Shown: positions 44,230-52,825, numbered from the stretch's first letter. The stretch is DNA of 64,000 nt from Monoglobus pectinilyticus (GCF_002874775.1 NZ_CP020991.1:62001-126000), one strand, 5' to 3'. The notes: generated by a model not told the origin, from the sequence alone. Translations and numbers: made by a program.

Positions 44230-45714
44230 TTAATATTCTCTGTATACATTATTGCCATCGCTTGCAAAAATTATTGTTCCGTCAGTATCAGTTCTGAATG
44301 TTTTTATACCCATATTGTTTAAAGTATTTAAAGTTTGTTCTGTAGGATGACCGTATTTATTATCTGCGCCGCAGGATATAACCGCAAACATCGGATTTAC
44401 CTTGCTTAGAAACGCTTGCTGACTGGATGAAGAAGAACCATGATGTCCAATCTTAATGACGTTAGCCCAAAGAGATTCAATGTTATAGTTTGATAATATT
44501 TCATTTTCAGATTCAATCTCTGCGTCACCCATAAACAAAAACGCTGTGTTTCCAAATGCTATTCTTATTACGGCAGAATAATTGTTTAAATCTTTATATT
44601 CGTTATTGCTTGGAGCCAGTATAAAAGCTGACATTGTATCTTCATTGAATATTGTAACTCCGGATTTAGCTTCAACTACATTTATATTTTTCTCTATTAT
44701 AGTGCTTAAGAATTGTTCATATGTTTTGGTAGTGGTTACGGCGTTTGGCATATATAATGTTCCGATTTCAAAATTGTTCAAAACTTCATTCATACCGCCA
44801 ATATGGTCTGCGTGAGGATGAGTTGCAACCAAATAATCAATTTTATTATATCCTAAATTTTTTATAAAACTGCATATTTCTTTGCCGTATTTAGAAGTTG
44901 ACGCGTCAATCAGCATTGTTTTTCCGTTAGGAAGCAAAACAAATTCGCTGTCACCTTGACCAATATTTAAATAATACACTTTTACAAACGAATTGCCAAG
45001 CGCAACATCGCTTGGCAACTCTTCATTGTTATTATTGACTGAATCCACATATGCTGTATTATCATTAGGAAAAGCTCTGTATAGTATTGCAGCAACTTCG
45101 CATCGTATTATAGGGTCTCCGCCTTGAAATGTTCCTTCTTGAGTACCTGTTATATAACCTTGTTTAACAGCTTCTGCTATATAAGGACGATCTTGTTTAG
45201 GAATGGTATTATAATCGTAAAACACATCTGATAACAAGCTGTCATCAACTGGATAATATTCGGAAAGGTCATAATTCATAACTTTCATTAAAGCAACTGT
45301 TACGTCCTCACGTGTAGCATTATCCCAAGGCTTGAAATACAGTCTTGAATCTCCCGGAGATGTGCTTTGGTATCCAGGCATTTGCTGAGTTATTGAATTG
45401 ATATAAGGAAAAGACCAGTCATTAACATCAACGTCTGCATATGGGCTTGTGCGTTTTGTGGAAAGTTTAAGTCCGGACGCATTAACAAGCATTTTGGCAT
45501 ATTCACATCTGGCAACATAGTTCTGAGGTAAAAAAGTTCCGTCTCCATAACCGGAAATAATTCCGCGTGATTCAAGATTTGTTATGTAAGGCGCCGCCCA
45601 AAAGTCATCAGGCACATCATAAAACGATGTTGCATATGCTGAGAAACTGCCTAAACACATAAGTAACGTCAAAACTGCAATAGTGACAGACCATGTAACT
45701 CTTTTTCTTAACAT
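44230..45714 (-). CDS. Exported SLH-domain protein with ComEC/Rec2-like metallo-beta-lactamase domain
   Basis: A 494-residue cell-surface protein. A signal peptide (about residues 1-28, ending SAYA) is followed by three S-layer-homology repeats to about residue 220 (FYDVPDDFWAAPYI, GYGDGTFLPQNYVARCEYAKM, YITGTQEGTFQGGDPIIRCE). The C-terminal domain is a metallo-beta-lactamase of the ComEC C-terminal type: LNIGQGDSEFVLLP, ATHPHADHIGG, MGDAEIE, KIGHHGSSSSS and NKYGHPTEQT. The metal ligands are complete. SLH repeats would bind it to the cell wall. A nuclease or other hydrolase activity is likely. Start ATG 45714 follows AAAGGAG. Confidence 0.88.
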   Translation of the reverse strand: MLRKRVTWSVTIAVLTLLMCLGSFSAYATSFYDVPDDFWAAPYITNLESRGIISGYGDGTFLPQNYVARCEYAKMLVNASGLKLSTKRTSPYADVDVNDWSFPYINSITQQMPGYQSTSPGDSRLYFKPWDNATREDVTVALMKVMNYDLSEYYPVDDSLLSDVFYDYNTIPKQDRPYIAEAVKQGYITGTQEGTFQGGDPIIRCEVAAILYRAFPNDNTAYVDSVNNNNEELPSDVALGNSFVKVYYLNIGQGDSEFVLLPNGKTMLIDASTSKYGKEICSFIKNLGYNKIDYLVATHPHADHIGGMNEVLNNFEIGTLYMPNAVTTTKTYEQFLSTIIEKNINVVEAKSGVTIFNEDTMSAFILAPSNNEYKDLNNYSAVIRIAFGNTAFLFMGDAEIESENEILSNYNIESLWANVIKIGHHGSSSSSQQAFLSKVNPMFAVISCGADNKYGHPTEQTLNTLNNMGIKTFRTDTDGTIIFASDGNNVYREY

Positions 45715-46075
45715 TACAAATTCTCCTTTTTCGTTTAACAATATAAATATTATCTAAATACAATTTCAAGCAAGGATTATATCATTAGTCTTATTATTTG
45801 TCAAGTTTTACGGAAAAATGGAGCTATAATAAGACTATTAAATATTTTATATTATAATATGACTGATTCAACAAGACAAAAGTTCCTGTATCAGCCAAAA
45901 TTATTTATTGCTGTTGCAAAAAATAACATATATAAACAAAGTAAAGTGTTATAAAAGAAAAAATTTAAGTTTGATATTTTTTGTTTTATACTTTGGTTAT
46001 AGATAAAAGTATATTGTTTAGAAACAAATTAATTTTTAATTGTCTTTATTCTCATTATTTTATATAAGAATAAAA
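45715..46075. other. Intergenic region upstream of the SLH protein gene
   Basis: Contains the SLH-gene promoter at 45776-45804. Near 46047-46070 an imperfect A+T-rich hairpin could weakly end the ABC operon; no T-tract follows. Confidence 0.5.
45776..45804 (-). promoter_or_regulatory. Consensus promoter of the SLH-MBL gene
   Basis: Minus strand TTGACA (45799-45804), 17-base spacer, TATAAT (45776-45781). The leader is about 55 bases. Confidence 0.85.
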
Positions 46076-46849
46076 TTAATTTCCGTACTCAATACTTATC
46101 TCGTTAAATATGTGCAGGTAATCATCAATACTTTTTTTGTTTTTTTCTTCTGATTTGACATCCATAACTATTTTACCTTCATGCATCATTATAGTTCTGT
46201 CTCCGTATGTCACAGCGTGTTTAAGATTATGAGTAACCATAAGAGTAGTAATATTTTTTTCATCTACTACTTTTTGCGTAAGATTCATAATGGTGTCGCT
46301 TGATTTGGGGTCAAGCGCCGCTGTATGTTCGTCCAAAAGCAGTAAATCAGGTTTTGATAATGTTGCCATAATCATTGACAGAGCTTGTCTCTGACCTCCT
46401 GAAAGAGAACCTGCCAATGTATCCAATCTGTTCTCAAGTCCCATACCCAATAATTCAAGCTGTTCTTTATAATATTTTTTGCGCTTATGATTTAAACCCC
46501 AAGATAACCCAAATGATTTTCCTTTGTTATCAGCTATTGACAGATTTTCTAAAATTGTCATAGAAGAGCAGGTGCCCATAGATGGATTTTGAAAAACTCT
46601 GCTTAAATATTTTGCACGCTGGTAATTTTTTTGTTTAACTATATTTTTACCGTTAATTACTATTTGTCCTGAATCGGCTTTAATATCACCGGAAATAAGA
46701 TTCAGTATTGTTGTTTTACCGGAGCCGTTAGAGCCGATTATACATACAAATTCACCTCTGGGAACGCTGAGGTTAAAGTCATTAAATATTACTTTTTCAT
46801 CAATTGTTCCCCGGTTAAATGTTTTTGAAATATTTTTAATTTCAAGCAT
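46076..46849 (-). CDS. ABC transporter ATP-binding protein
   Basis: A 257-residue ATPase. Walker A is GSNGSGKTT (about residues 39-47), the Q-loop is VFQNPSMGT, the signature LSGGQRQALSM, Walker B LLLLDEHTAALD and the switch His is in VTHNLKHA. It belongs with the permease and lipoprotein upstream; the CSSMTILENLSIA segment after the Q-loop is typical of this transporter group. ATG overlaps the permease gene by eight bases. Confidence 0.93.
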   Translation of the reverse strand: MLEIKNISKTFNRGTIDEKVIFNDFNLSVPRGEFVCIIGSNGSGKTTILNLISGDIKADSGQIVINGKNIVKQKNYQRAKYLSRVFQNPSMGTCSSMTILENLSIADNKGKSFGLSWGLNHKRKKYYKEQLELLGMGLENRLDTLAGSLSGGQRQALSMIMATLSKPDLLLLDEHTAALDPKSSDTIMNLTQKVVDEKNITTLMVTHNLKHAVTYGDRTIMMHEGKIVMDVKSEEKNKKSIDDYLHIFNEISIEYGN

Positions 46850-47741
46850 CAGGTCTCACCCCAATTCCTTTGTCTCGTTTAAATAATATATTATTTATAA
46901 TCAAAATAACTATAAATAGGACTGTAATAACCAGGTTGGTATCTGTTGCTATCAGGCCTGAAGCAATAGCGGCGTATGTTAAAGTCTTATATATTATCAT
47001 TCCTATAATAACGCTGGTCGTGATTTTTAAAAACCTCATTTTCTTAAAAATAGTTGCTCCTATAATTACTGCAGCTAATCCCATAACTACCGTTCCTGTG
47101 CCGCCTCCAACAGAAAACTGTCTTGTATATTGGCAGTTTACGGCTCCTGCCAGTGCAACCAGACCGTTCGAAATAGCCAGTCCAAGAATTTTTATGTTTC
47201 CCGGATTTTTACCGAGGGTAACAACAAGACTTTCGTTATCACCAACGCTTCTTAAAAGAAATCCTGATTTTGTTCTGAGATACCAGTCAAGAAGAAGTTT
47301 TGATACTATAGTTATAAAAAACATAATAATAAGCTTGCTGTATAAGTTAATATGGGCTGGAAGCATACTTGAAAAACTGGAAAATATAGTATTGTCAGTC
47401 ATACTTATAAAAACTGTTGATGAGCCGGCTATTCTGTAATTAATGGAATATAAGGCGGTCATAGTTAATATACCGCACAGCAGATTTTTAATTTTAAGCC
47501 CTACATTTAAAAATCCTGTAAATGCTCCTGCTGCACAGCCTGATAAAAATGCTAATATTAAACTTAGCCACGGATCTATTCCTGCGGCGGAAACCGTTAT
47601 ACATAAAGCGGCTCCAAGCGGAAAAGTACCGTCAACAGAAAGGTCAGGAAAATCTAAGATTTTATAGCTTATATATACTCCAACAGCCATGACACCATAA
47701 ATAAATCCTTGCTCAAGTATGCTTGTAACTATACCAACCAT
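46842..47741 (-). CDS. ABC transporter permease (branched-chain-type, TrpY-like)
   Basis: A 299-residue permease with about eight membrane segments. It has YKILDFPDLSVDGTFPLGAA and GLAISNGLVALAGAV, typical of the LivH/ribose-type permeases that accompany PF04392 binding proteins. The transporter is likely an importer of an amino acid or related small molecule. GGAGATAAAT precedes the ATG. It lies 15 bases downstream of the binding-protein gene. Confidence 0.9.
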   Translation of the reverse strand: MVGIVTSILEQGFIYGVMAVGVYISYKILDFPDLSVDGTFPLGAALCITVSAAGIDPWLSLILAFLSGCAAGAFTGFLNVGLKIKNLLCGILTMTALYSINYRIAGSSTVFISMTDNTIFSSFSSMLPAHINLYSKLIIMFFITIVSKLLLDWYLRTKSGFLLRSVGDNESLVVTLGKNPGNIKILGLAISNGLVALAGAVNCQYTRQFSVGGGTGTVVMGLAAVIIGATIFKKMRFLKITTSVIIGMIIYKTLTYAAIASGLIATDTNLVITVLFIVILIINNILFKRDKGIGVRPDA

Positions 47742-47756
47742 ATATTTATCTCCTAA

Positions 47757-48752
47757 TTACTTTTTTTCAGCATTTTTCAAAATATCATCGGGAATTACTA
47801 TATTCAAATTTGCTGCTGTTTCTTCATTAACTGCAATTTCGCTTTGATTAATTACCTCATATGGTATTGTGCTGATTTCTTCACCTTTTAATATTTTAGA
47901 GGCCATAATTCCGGCTTTTTTTCCGAGTTCTATATAATCAACACCTGCTGAGGCGAGACATCCGCCTGTCACTTGTCTGCTTTCGGAACCAAATATCGGT
48001 ATATTGGCGGCATTAGCCTTTTCAAGCATAACAGGGAGATTATTTACAACGATGTTGTCTGTTAGATTAGATATGCAGTCAGCTTGTCCAAGAACAATAT
48101 CTATCGCCTGAGAAATTTCTGATGCGTTGCTGATACCTTTTTCTATAATCTCAAAACCAAATTCACTGGCTTTTTCTTTATAAATGTTAAGAGTGCTTTG
48201 AGAGTTTGACTCATTTGTTGTATATATTATTCCTATTTTTTTTGCGTCAGGCAGAATTTTTCTTATTAATTCAAGCTGCTTTTCTACAGGCGGCTGGTCT
48301 GATACTCCTGTAATACCATCCATAGGTTCTGTTTCGCTTTTAGCTAAATTTGCTTTAACGGGATCAGATACAGCACCGAAAACCACCGGTATTTTATTTT
48401 CATAACAATAATTATATGATGTCATTGCCGATGGAGTAGCTATACCGAAAACTAGGTTAACTTTTGAGTTTACAAAATTTTGAACTATTTGTGTGTTTAA
48501 TGAACTGTCACCCTGAGCGGATTTCTGAATGATTTCTAAGTTGTCGCCGGACACAAAACCTTCATTTGCAAGTCCTTCTATAAAGCCGGTTTTGCAGTCT
48601 TCTAATGTTGTATGGTCAGCATATTGTACTATTCCTATTTTATATTTATCTGATTGTTGTTTTTTTAAATCATTGCCGCCGAAATTTGAGCATCCGGTTA
48701 TAAGAAGTATAGATATAATAAGTGCAGATAAAATAAACTTTTTTGAATTCAT
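47757..48752 (-). CDS. ABC transporter substrate-binding lipoprotein, PF04392 family (TrpX-like)
   Basis: A 331-residue lipoprotein. The lipobox LLITGCSN gives the lipidated Cys near residue 21. The mature part is the two-lobed PF04392 fold: YKIGIVQYADHTTLEDCKTGF, VNLVFGIATPSAMTSYN, IPVVFGAVSDPVKANLA and GITGVSDQPPVEKQLELIRKILPD (each a family block). In Firmicutes such proteins (TrpX) can carry tryptophan, but others serve different ligands. I see no T-box leader upstream, so tryptophan is not supported. First gene of the operon. Confidence 0.9.
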   Translation of the reverse strand: MNSKKFILSALIISILLITGCSNFGGNDLKKQQSDKYKIGIVQYADHTTLEDCKTGFIEGLANEGFVSGDNLEIIQKSAQGDSSLNTQIVQNFVNSKVNLVFGIATPSAMTSYNYCYENKIPVVFGAVSDPVKANLAKSETEPMDGITGVSDQPPVEKQLELIRKILPDAKKIGIIYTTNESNSQSTLNIYKEKASEFGFEIIEKGISNASEISQAIDIVLGQADCISNLTDNIVVNNLPVMLEKANAANIPIFGSESRQVTGGCLASAGVDYIELGKKAGIMASKILKGEEISTIPYEVINQSEIAVNEETAANLNIVIPDDILKNAEKK

Positions 48753-49124
48753 AAGCTGCTCCTCTCAAAAGTTAAGTATTAAATTTTCCATAATAAAAAA
48801 CACCTTATTTATTAAGTATTCCAATTACATAAAAATACATTCTTAAATTTTATATTTAAAATTTTATGGCTAAAAACTTTTATTGTTTATTTGATTTTAA
48901 AAATATATTTAATTATTTTTTTACGTATAAAAATATTTTATTTTTTGGAGTATTTATAAATATTTATTAAATGTATAATTAAATCAATTTTAAAGTGTTT
49001 ATGTCACATTTTATAGATAAAATATATGTGTATGTATTTTTTATTTATTTTCTACAAGAAGAATATATTTTTTTTGTCAACATTGCTTATTGATAAAAAT
49101 AAATAACTGAGTTATTATAAGTTT
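48753..49124. other. A+T-rich region upstream of the ABC operon
   Basis: No protein gene is seen. It must hold the minus-strand promoter of the ABC operon, but no clear hexamer pair could be chosen; a TTGACA at 49075-49080 lacks a good -10. Confidence 0.45.
49090..49118 (+). promoter_or_regulatory. Promoter of the candidate small RNA
   Basis: TTGATA (49090-49095), 17-base spacer, TATTAT (49113-49118). Transcription would begin near 49125. Confidence 0.55.
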
Positions 49125-49197
49125 GTAGATTTCATAATATATGCAGCCTCCCCGCTGCACAAAGACTGTGTCAAATTGGCGCGGTCTTTGTTTTATT
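49125..49197 (+). ncRNA. Candidate small regulatory RNA with a C-rich loop
   Basis: About 73 bases between a promoter and a strong terminator with no open reading frame. The first hairpin has stem tgcagc/gctgca (49142-49147, 49154-49159) and a six-base loop, CTCCCC. That loop is complementary to Shine-Dalgarno sequences such as GGGGAG. The second hairpin is the terminator (49160-49190). The same design, a short RNA with an exposed C-rich loop and a Rho-independent end, is known from Firmicutes antisense sRNAs such as RsaE/RoxS and LhrC. The next gene, mntP, has its own promoter downstream. Confidence 0.5.
49160..49197 (+). terminator. Strong intrinsic terminator upstream of mntP
   Basis: 14-bp stem (49160-49173 with 49177-49190, three G-T pairs), loop aat, then TTTTATTT. 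No protein gene ends here on this strand. Confidence 0.85.
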
Positions 49198-49214
49198 TAT
49201 ATTTTAAATATTGA

Positions 49215-49243
49215 TTGATTTTATATAATATAGATGTTATAAT
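49215..49243 (+). promoter_or_regulatory. Promoter of mntP
   Basis: TTGATT (49215-49220), 17-base spacer, TATAAT (49238-49243). The start near 49250 leaves no room for an Mn2+ riboswitch. Confidence 0.65.
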
Positions 49244-49287
49244 ATTCTTTAATGCATTAATATTTTATTAAAAAAGAGAAAGGAGTT

Positions 49288-49332
49288 ATGGCATATTTGT
49301 ATGCCATATGTTTCAGGAATGAGATTTTATGA
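49288..49332 (+). CDS. Possible 14-codon upstream ORF overlapping mntP
   Basis: The only good ribosome site here, AAAGGAG (49279-49285), is correctly spaced for ATG 49288, which opens a frame encoding MAYLYAICFRNEIL and stops at TGA 49330-49332, inside mntP in another frame. A 9-bp hairpin (49287-49308, tatggcata/tatgccata) covers this start codon and the alternative mntP start at 49301. It may be a leader peptide or chance. Confidence 0.35.
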   Translation: MAYLYAICFRNEIL

Positions 49333-49888
49333 AATAGTTTTAATTGCTGTTGGTCTTGCTATGGATGCTTTTGCGGTTTCTGTCTGTAAAGGGCTTAAAA
49401 TGAGTAAAGTTGACTATAAATATACTTTTATCATAGCATTATTTTTTGGAGTATTTCAAGCTGCAATGCCTATTATAGGCTGGTTTGCCGGAAAACAGTT
49501 TGAGGCTTACATAACCAGTGTCGATCATTGGATTGCTTTTATATTGCTGGCGTTTATAGGTGGTAAAATGATATACGAAGCAATAAAAAATGAAGGTGAA
49601 GGGTGCTGTGATTTAAAATACGATTTTAAAGAAATTACATTGCTTGCTTTTGCCACAAGTATTGACGCGCTGGCCGTAGGAATTTCATTTGCTTTTTTGC
49701 AGGTTGAAATATGGTCGGCGGCTTCATATATAGGTGTTATTACATTTATTCTTTCAATTATTGGAGTCTTAGTTGGAAATCGGTTTGGAGTTAAGTTTAA
49801 ATCGAAAGCTGAGTTTGCAGGAGGAATAATTTTAGTTTTGATAGGTATAAAGATACTTTTAGAAGGTTTAGGAATATTGAGTTTTTAA
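49301..49888 (+). CDS. mntP: Manganese efflux pump MntP
   Basis: A six-helix membrane exporter of Mn2+. Two repeats each carry the family motif: VGLAMDAFAVSVCKGLKMS and LLAFATSIDALAVGISFAFL, with the conserved Asp in the membrane. The product is 195 residues from ATG 49301, or 189 from ATG 49319, which matches the family N-terminus better (MRFYEIVLIAVGLAMDAF). Neither has a well-spaced ribosome site: AGGAG is 15 bases before 49301 and a hairpin lies between. DUF6062, pdp and nnrE genes follow on the same strand with short gaps. Confidence 0.92.
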   Translation: MPYVSGMRFYEIVLIAVGLAMDAFAVSVCKGLKMSKVDYKYTFIIALFFGVFQAAMPIIGWFAGKQFEAYITSVDHWIAFILLAFIGGKMIYEAIKNEGEGCCDLKYDFKEITLLAFATSIDALAVGISFAFLQVEIWSAASYIGVITFILSIIGVLVGNRFGVKFKSKAEFAGGIILVLIGIKILLEGLGILSF

Positions 49889-49913
49889 TTTAAAATAGAT
49901 CGGTGGTAATGAT

Positions 49914-50651
49914 GTGAAGGAACAATTGTATACAATTCCGGTGAATGAAGCGATTGATAAAAATGAAGAATGTTTATTCTGTACTTTAAATAAAAAGGTG
50001 GAAGAAGATATATTGAATTATATTTTGGGACCTTCATATATGGAAGAAGATATTAGGTCTGAAACCGACAAAATTGGTTTTTGTAAAAAGCATTATTCGC
50101 AAATGTATAAAGCGCAGAATCGTTTAGGTGTAGCTTTGATTTTAAGTACGCATATGAAAAATATCAGACAAAATTTGAATGAAATTTTTAAGGATGAATT
50201 AAATGAAACCAATCACACTATTAAAAAAAATCTGTTTAGAAAAAATGAGGAACAAACAAAATCTGTTGAATACATTTCTGAAATAGAAAATTCTTGTTAC
50301 GCTTGTAAAAGAATGGAATCTCGAATGAATAGTTATATTGATACATTTTTTTATCTGTGGAAGAAGGAAGATGATTTTAGGGAAAAAATTTTAAACTCTA
50401 AAGGGTTTTGTCTTGAACATTTTAATATGATTATTAAAGAGGGAAAAAAGAAACTAAGTTCAGATAAATATAAAGATTTTTTGACCGTGTTGGTTCCGCT
50501 TGAACTTAAAAATTTGGATTTGCTTCAAGAAGATATAGATTGGTTTATACAAAAGTTTGATTATCGCTTTAAAGATGAACCATGGAAAAATTCAAAAGAT
50601 GCACTTCAAAGAACAATATTAAAAGTTTCTTCGGAGAATGTTGAGGAATAG
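49914..50651 (+). CDS. DUF6062 family protein
   Basis: A 245-residue cytoplasmic protein of unknown function found in clostridia. It starts YTIPVNEAIDKNEECLFC and has two similar halves, each with a CxxC pair and a GFC-x2-H motif: CLFC with GFCKKHYSQM, and CYACKRM with GFCLEHFNM. This suggests two metal-binding sites. A conserved LGPSYMEEDIR lies near residue 40. Start is GTG 49914 after CGGTGG. It is 25 bases after mntP and 27 before pdp, so it may be co-transcribed. Confidence 0.75.
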   Translation: MKEQLYTIPVNEAIDKNEECLFCTLNKKVEEDILNYILGPSYMEEDIRSETDKIGFCKKHYSQMYKAQNRLGVALILSTHMKNIRQNLNEIFKDELNETNHTIKKNLFRKNEEQTKSVEYISEIENSCYACKRMESRMNSYIDTFFYLWKKEDDFREKILNSKGFCLEHFNMIIKEGKKKLSSDKYKDFLTVLVPLELKNLDLLQEDIDWFIQKFDYRFKDEPWKNSKDALQRTILKVSSENVEE

Positions 50652-50678
50652 TCCGGATTAAAATCGTGAGGAAATACA

Positions 50679-51938
50679 ATGGATATTATAGATATAATTA
50701 TAAAGCAGAAAAATGGTATTGATCTTTCAGATTCAGAAATTGAATACTTGATTAACGGTTATACACAAGGGATAATACCTGATTATCAAATGTCTGCTTA
50801 TTTAATGGCCTTGTGTTTTACCGGGGCAAATGAAAAAGTAATTTCAAAGATGACTATGTGTATGGCTAATTCGGGAGATATACTTAATCTTTCCGGTATC
50901 AGCGGAACAGTAGTGGACAAGCATTCAACCGGAGGAGTAGGAGACAAAACAACCTTAGTAGTAGGACCGTGCGTGGCAGCGTGCGGCGGCAAGGTGGCAA
51001 AAATGTCTGGACGTGGTCTTGGATATACGGGTGGAACAATAGATAAGCTAGAATCAATCAAAAATTTTAATACACAAATACCAGTTGAACGTTTTATAGA
51101 TATAATTAATGAAATTGGTATTTCTATCGTTGGTCAGTTGAAAAATCTTGCCCCTGCCGATAAAAAAATATATTCATTGCGTGATGTTACAGGAACTGTT
51201 GATTGTATTCCGCTAATAGCGTCTAGTATAATGAGCAAGAAAATTGCATCCGGTGCAAATGCTATAGTATTAGATGTAAAATATGGCAGCGGTGCGTTTA
51301 TGAAAACGTATAAAAACGCAAAAGAGCTTGCTGAAACTATGATAAAAATAGGAAATCAGAATGGTAAAAAGGTTAAAGCACTGCTTACAGATATGAATGA
51401 GCCTATAGGAAATACAGTTGGAAATTCACTTGAAGTGATAGAAGCTATACAGACTCTAAAAGGAAATGGACCAAAAGATTTTTTAGAACTTTGTATAGAT
51501 ATTTCAAGTGTAATGCTTCAGCTTGAATTTGTTGATAAATCGGTAGATGAATGCAGAAAGATGGCGCTGGGCAGTATTGAAAATGGAACGGCCCTGAATA
51601 AATTCAGAGAGTTGGTATTTATGCAAGACGGAGATGTAGAATGTATTGATGATACAAATAAATTTCCAAAATCAAAATATTCTTTAGAAGTAAAAGCTAA
51701 TATGTCAGGTCAAATAACAAAGATGGATTCTGAAAAGATTGGTAAAACTGCATGTTTGTTAGGAGCAGGGAGACAAAGCTTGAATGATAAAATAAATCAT
51801 TCAGCAGGAATTTTTATAAATAAAAAGACTGATAGTTATATTTCAAAGAGTGACGTATTAGCTGTTTTATACACGGATAAAAAAGAAATTTTAGATTTTA
51901 CAAAAGAATATTATTTAGACAGCTTAACGATAGAATGA
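50679..51938 (+). CDS. pdp: Pyrimidine-nucleoside phosphorylase
   Basis: Cleaves uridine, thymidine and deoxyuridine with phosphate to give the base and (deoxy)ribose 1-phosphate. The 419-residue protein has VDKHSTGGVGDKTTLVVGP, MSGRGLGYTGGTIDKLESI, the phosphate/base-binding region SLRDVTGTVDCIPLIASSIMSKKIA (blocks of it) and DVKYGSGAFMKT. Class and length fit the Gram-positive Pdp. Nucleoside salvage fits neither neighbour specifically. Confidence 0.94.
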   Translation: MDIIDIIIKQKNGIDLSDSEIEYLINGYTQGIIPDYQMSAYLMALCFTGANEKVISKMTMCMANSGDILNLSGISGTVVDKHSTGGVGDKTTLVVGPCVAACGGKVAKMSGRGLGYTGGTIDKLESIKNFNTQIPVERFIDIINEIGISIVGQLKNLAPADKKIYSLRDVTGTVDCIPLIASSIMSKKIASGANAIVLDVKYGSGAFMKTYKNAKELAETMIKIGNQNGKKVKALLTDMNEPIGNTVGNSLEVIEAIQTLKGNGPKDFLELCIDISSVMLQLEFVDKSVDECRKMALGSIENGTALNKFRELVFMQDGDVECIDDTNKFPKSKYSLEVKANMSGQITKMDSEKIGKTACLLGAGRQSLNDKINHSAGIFINKKTDSYISKSDVLAVLYTDKKEILDFTKEYYLDSLTIE

Positions 51939-51974
51939 TTATATTTTATGTAAATTGGATCGGAGGTAATATTG

Positions 51975-52622
51975 GTGAGAGTTGTAAATGCGAGTCAGAT
52001 GAAACAGATAGAAAAAAACGCCAACGATATGGGAATAACATATTATCAAATGATGGAAAATGCGGGAATGTGCGTTGCTGATTTTGTACGTAAAAATATA
52101 AAAGATTTTGAAACGAAAATAATATTGATTCTAACAGGAACCGGAAATAATGGCGGAGACGGCTTTGTCGCTGCAAGAATAATAAAAAAGTTTGGTGGAA
52201 ACCCACTAATTATGATGGTTGACGGACCTCCTAAAACTATAGATGCTATCAAAAACTTTAATAAAGCTAAAGATTGCGGAATAGAAATAATAACTTTTGA
52301 AAAAGATAAAAGTATTCCCATAATTTGGGGAAGTGACGCAATTATTGATGCCGTTTATGGAACAGGATTTCATGGTGAATTAAATGATAATATTAAATCA
52401 TTATTTTCTGCAATTTCTGACAGCGATGCTATAAAATTTGCAATAGATATTCCGAGTGGAGTAGATTATTCGGGTGAAATTTCTGACGGCGCTTTCAAAG
52501 CTGATTTTACAATAGCATTAGATAGTTTGAAAAATGCTCATATGAAAGAAAATACTTTTGAAAACTGTGGAAGAGTAGTATGCGCTGACATTGGAATACC
52601 GGAAGAATGCCATAAAATATAA
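51975..52622 (+). CDS. nnrE: NAD(P)H-hydrate epimerase (YjeF N-terminal domain only)
   Basis: Epimerises the damaged cofactors R-NAD(P)HX to the S form for repair. The 215-residue protein has the Rossmann-like fold with ILTGTGNNGGDGFVAARI, DAIIDAVYGTGFHGEL and AIDIPSGVDYSGE. The dehydratase domain (NnrD) that is usually fused at the C-terminus is missing, so this is a single-domain form; NnrD must be elsewhere or absent. GTG 51975 is preferred over TTG 51972, with GGAGGT seven bases upstream. Confidence 0.92.
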   Translation: MRVVNASQMKQIEKNANDMGITYYQMMENAGMCVADFVRKNIKDFETKIILILTGTGNNGGDGFVAARIIKKFGGNPLIMMVDGPPKTIDAIKNFNKAKDCGIEIITFEKDKSIPIIWGSDAIIDAVYGTGFHGELNDNIKSLFSAISDSDAIKFAIDIPSGVDYSGEISDGAFKADFTIALDSLKNAHMKENTFENCGRVVCADIGIPEECHKI

Positions 52623-52790
52623 TTTTATAAATAATTAATTATATATTTAAACGTAATAAAGTCAGTTTTAATTATTAAAACTCTGTTGCATATAAATTAT
52701 TTTTTATAAATAATGTTAAAGAAAAATAAGATTGAATTAATTATAAAATTTGGCGATTATTCTTTAATAAAATAATTAATTCGTGTGATA

Positions 52791-52825
52791 AAAACGCTGC
52801 GCTTTAAAAAAGCGTGACGTTTTTT
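52791..52825 (+). terminator. Terminator, probably of the mntP-nnrE transcript
   Basis: Arms aaaacgctgcgctt (52791-52804) and aagcgtgacgtttt (52810-52823) with one mismatch and two G-T pairs, then T. It lies 170 bases past nnrE. Confidence 0.72.

Noticed and set aside
49160-49190. ACCGCG on the minus strand, resembling the core of a T-box for the ABC operon
   Set aside because: The rest of the T-box (GGGTGG, specifier loop) is absent, the distance to the gene is over 400 bases, and the plus-strand reading is a perfect terminator.
49125-49300. yybP-ykoY manganese riboswitch before mntP
   Set aside because: Conserved motif sequences are not found, and the mntP promoter lies downstream of the structured element.
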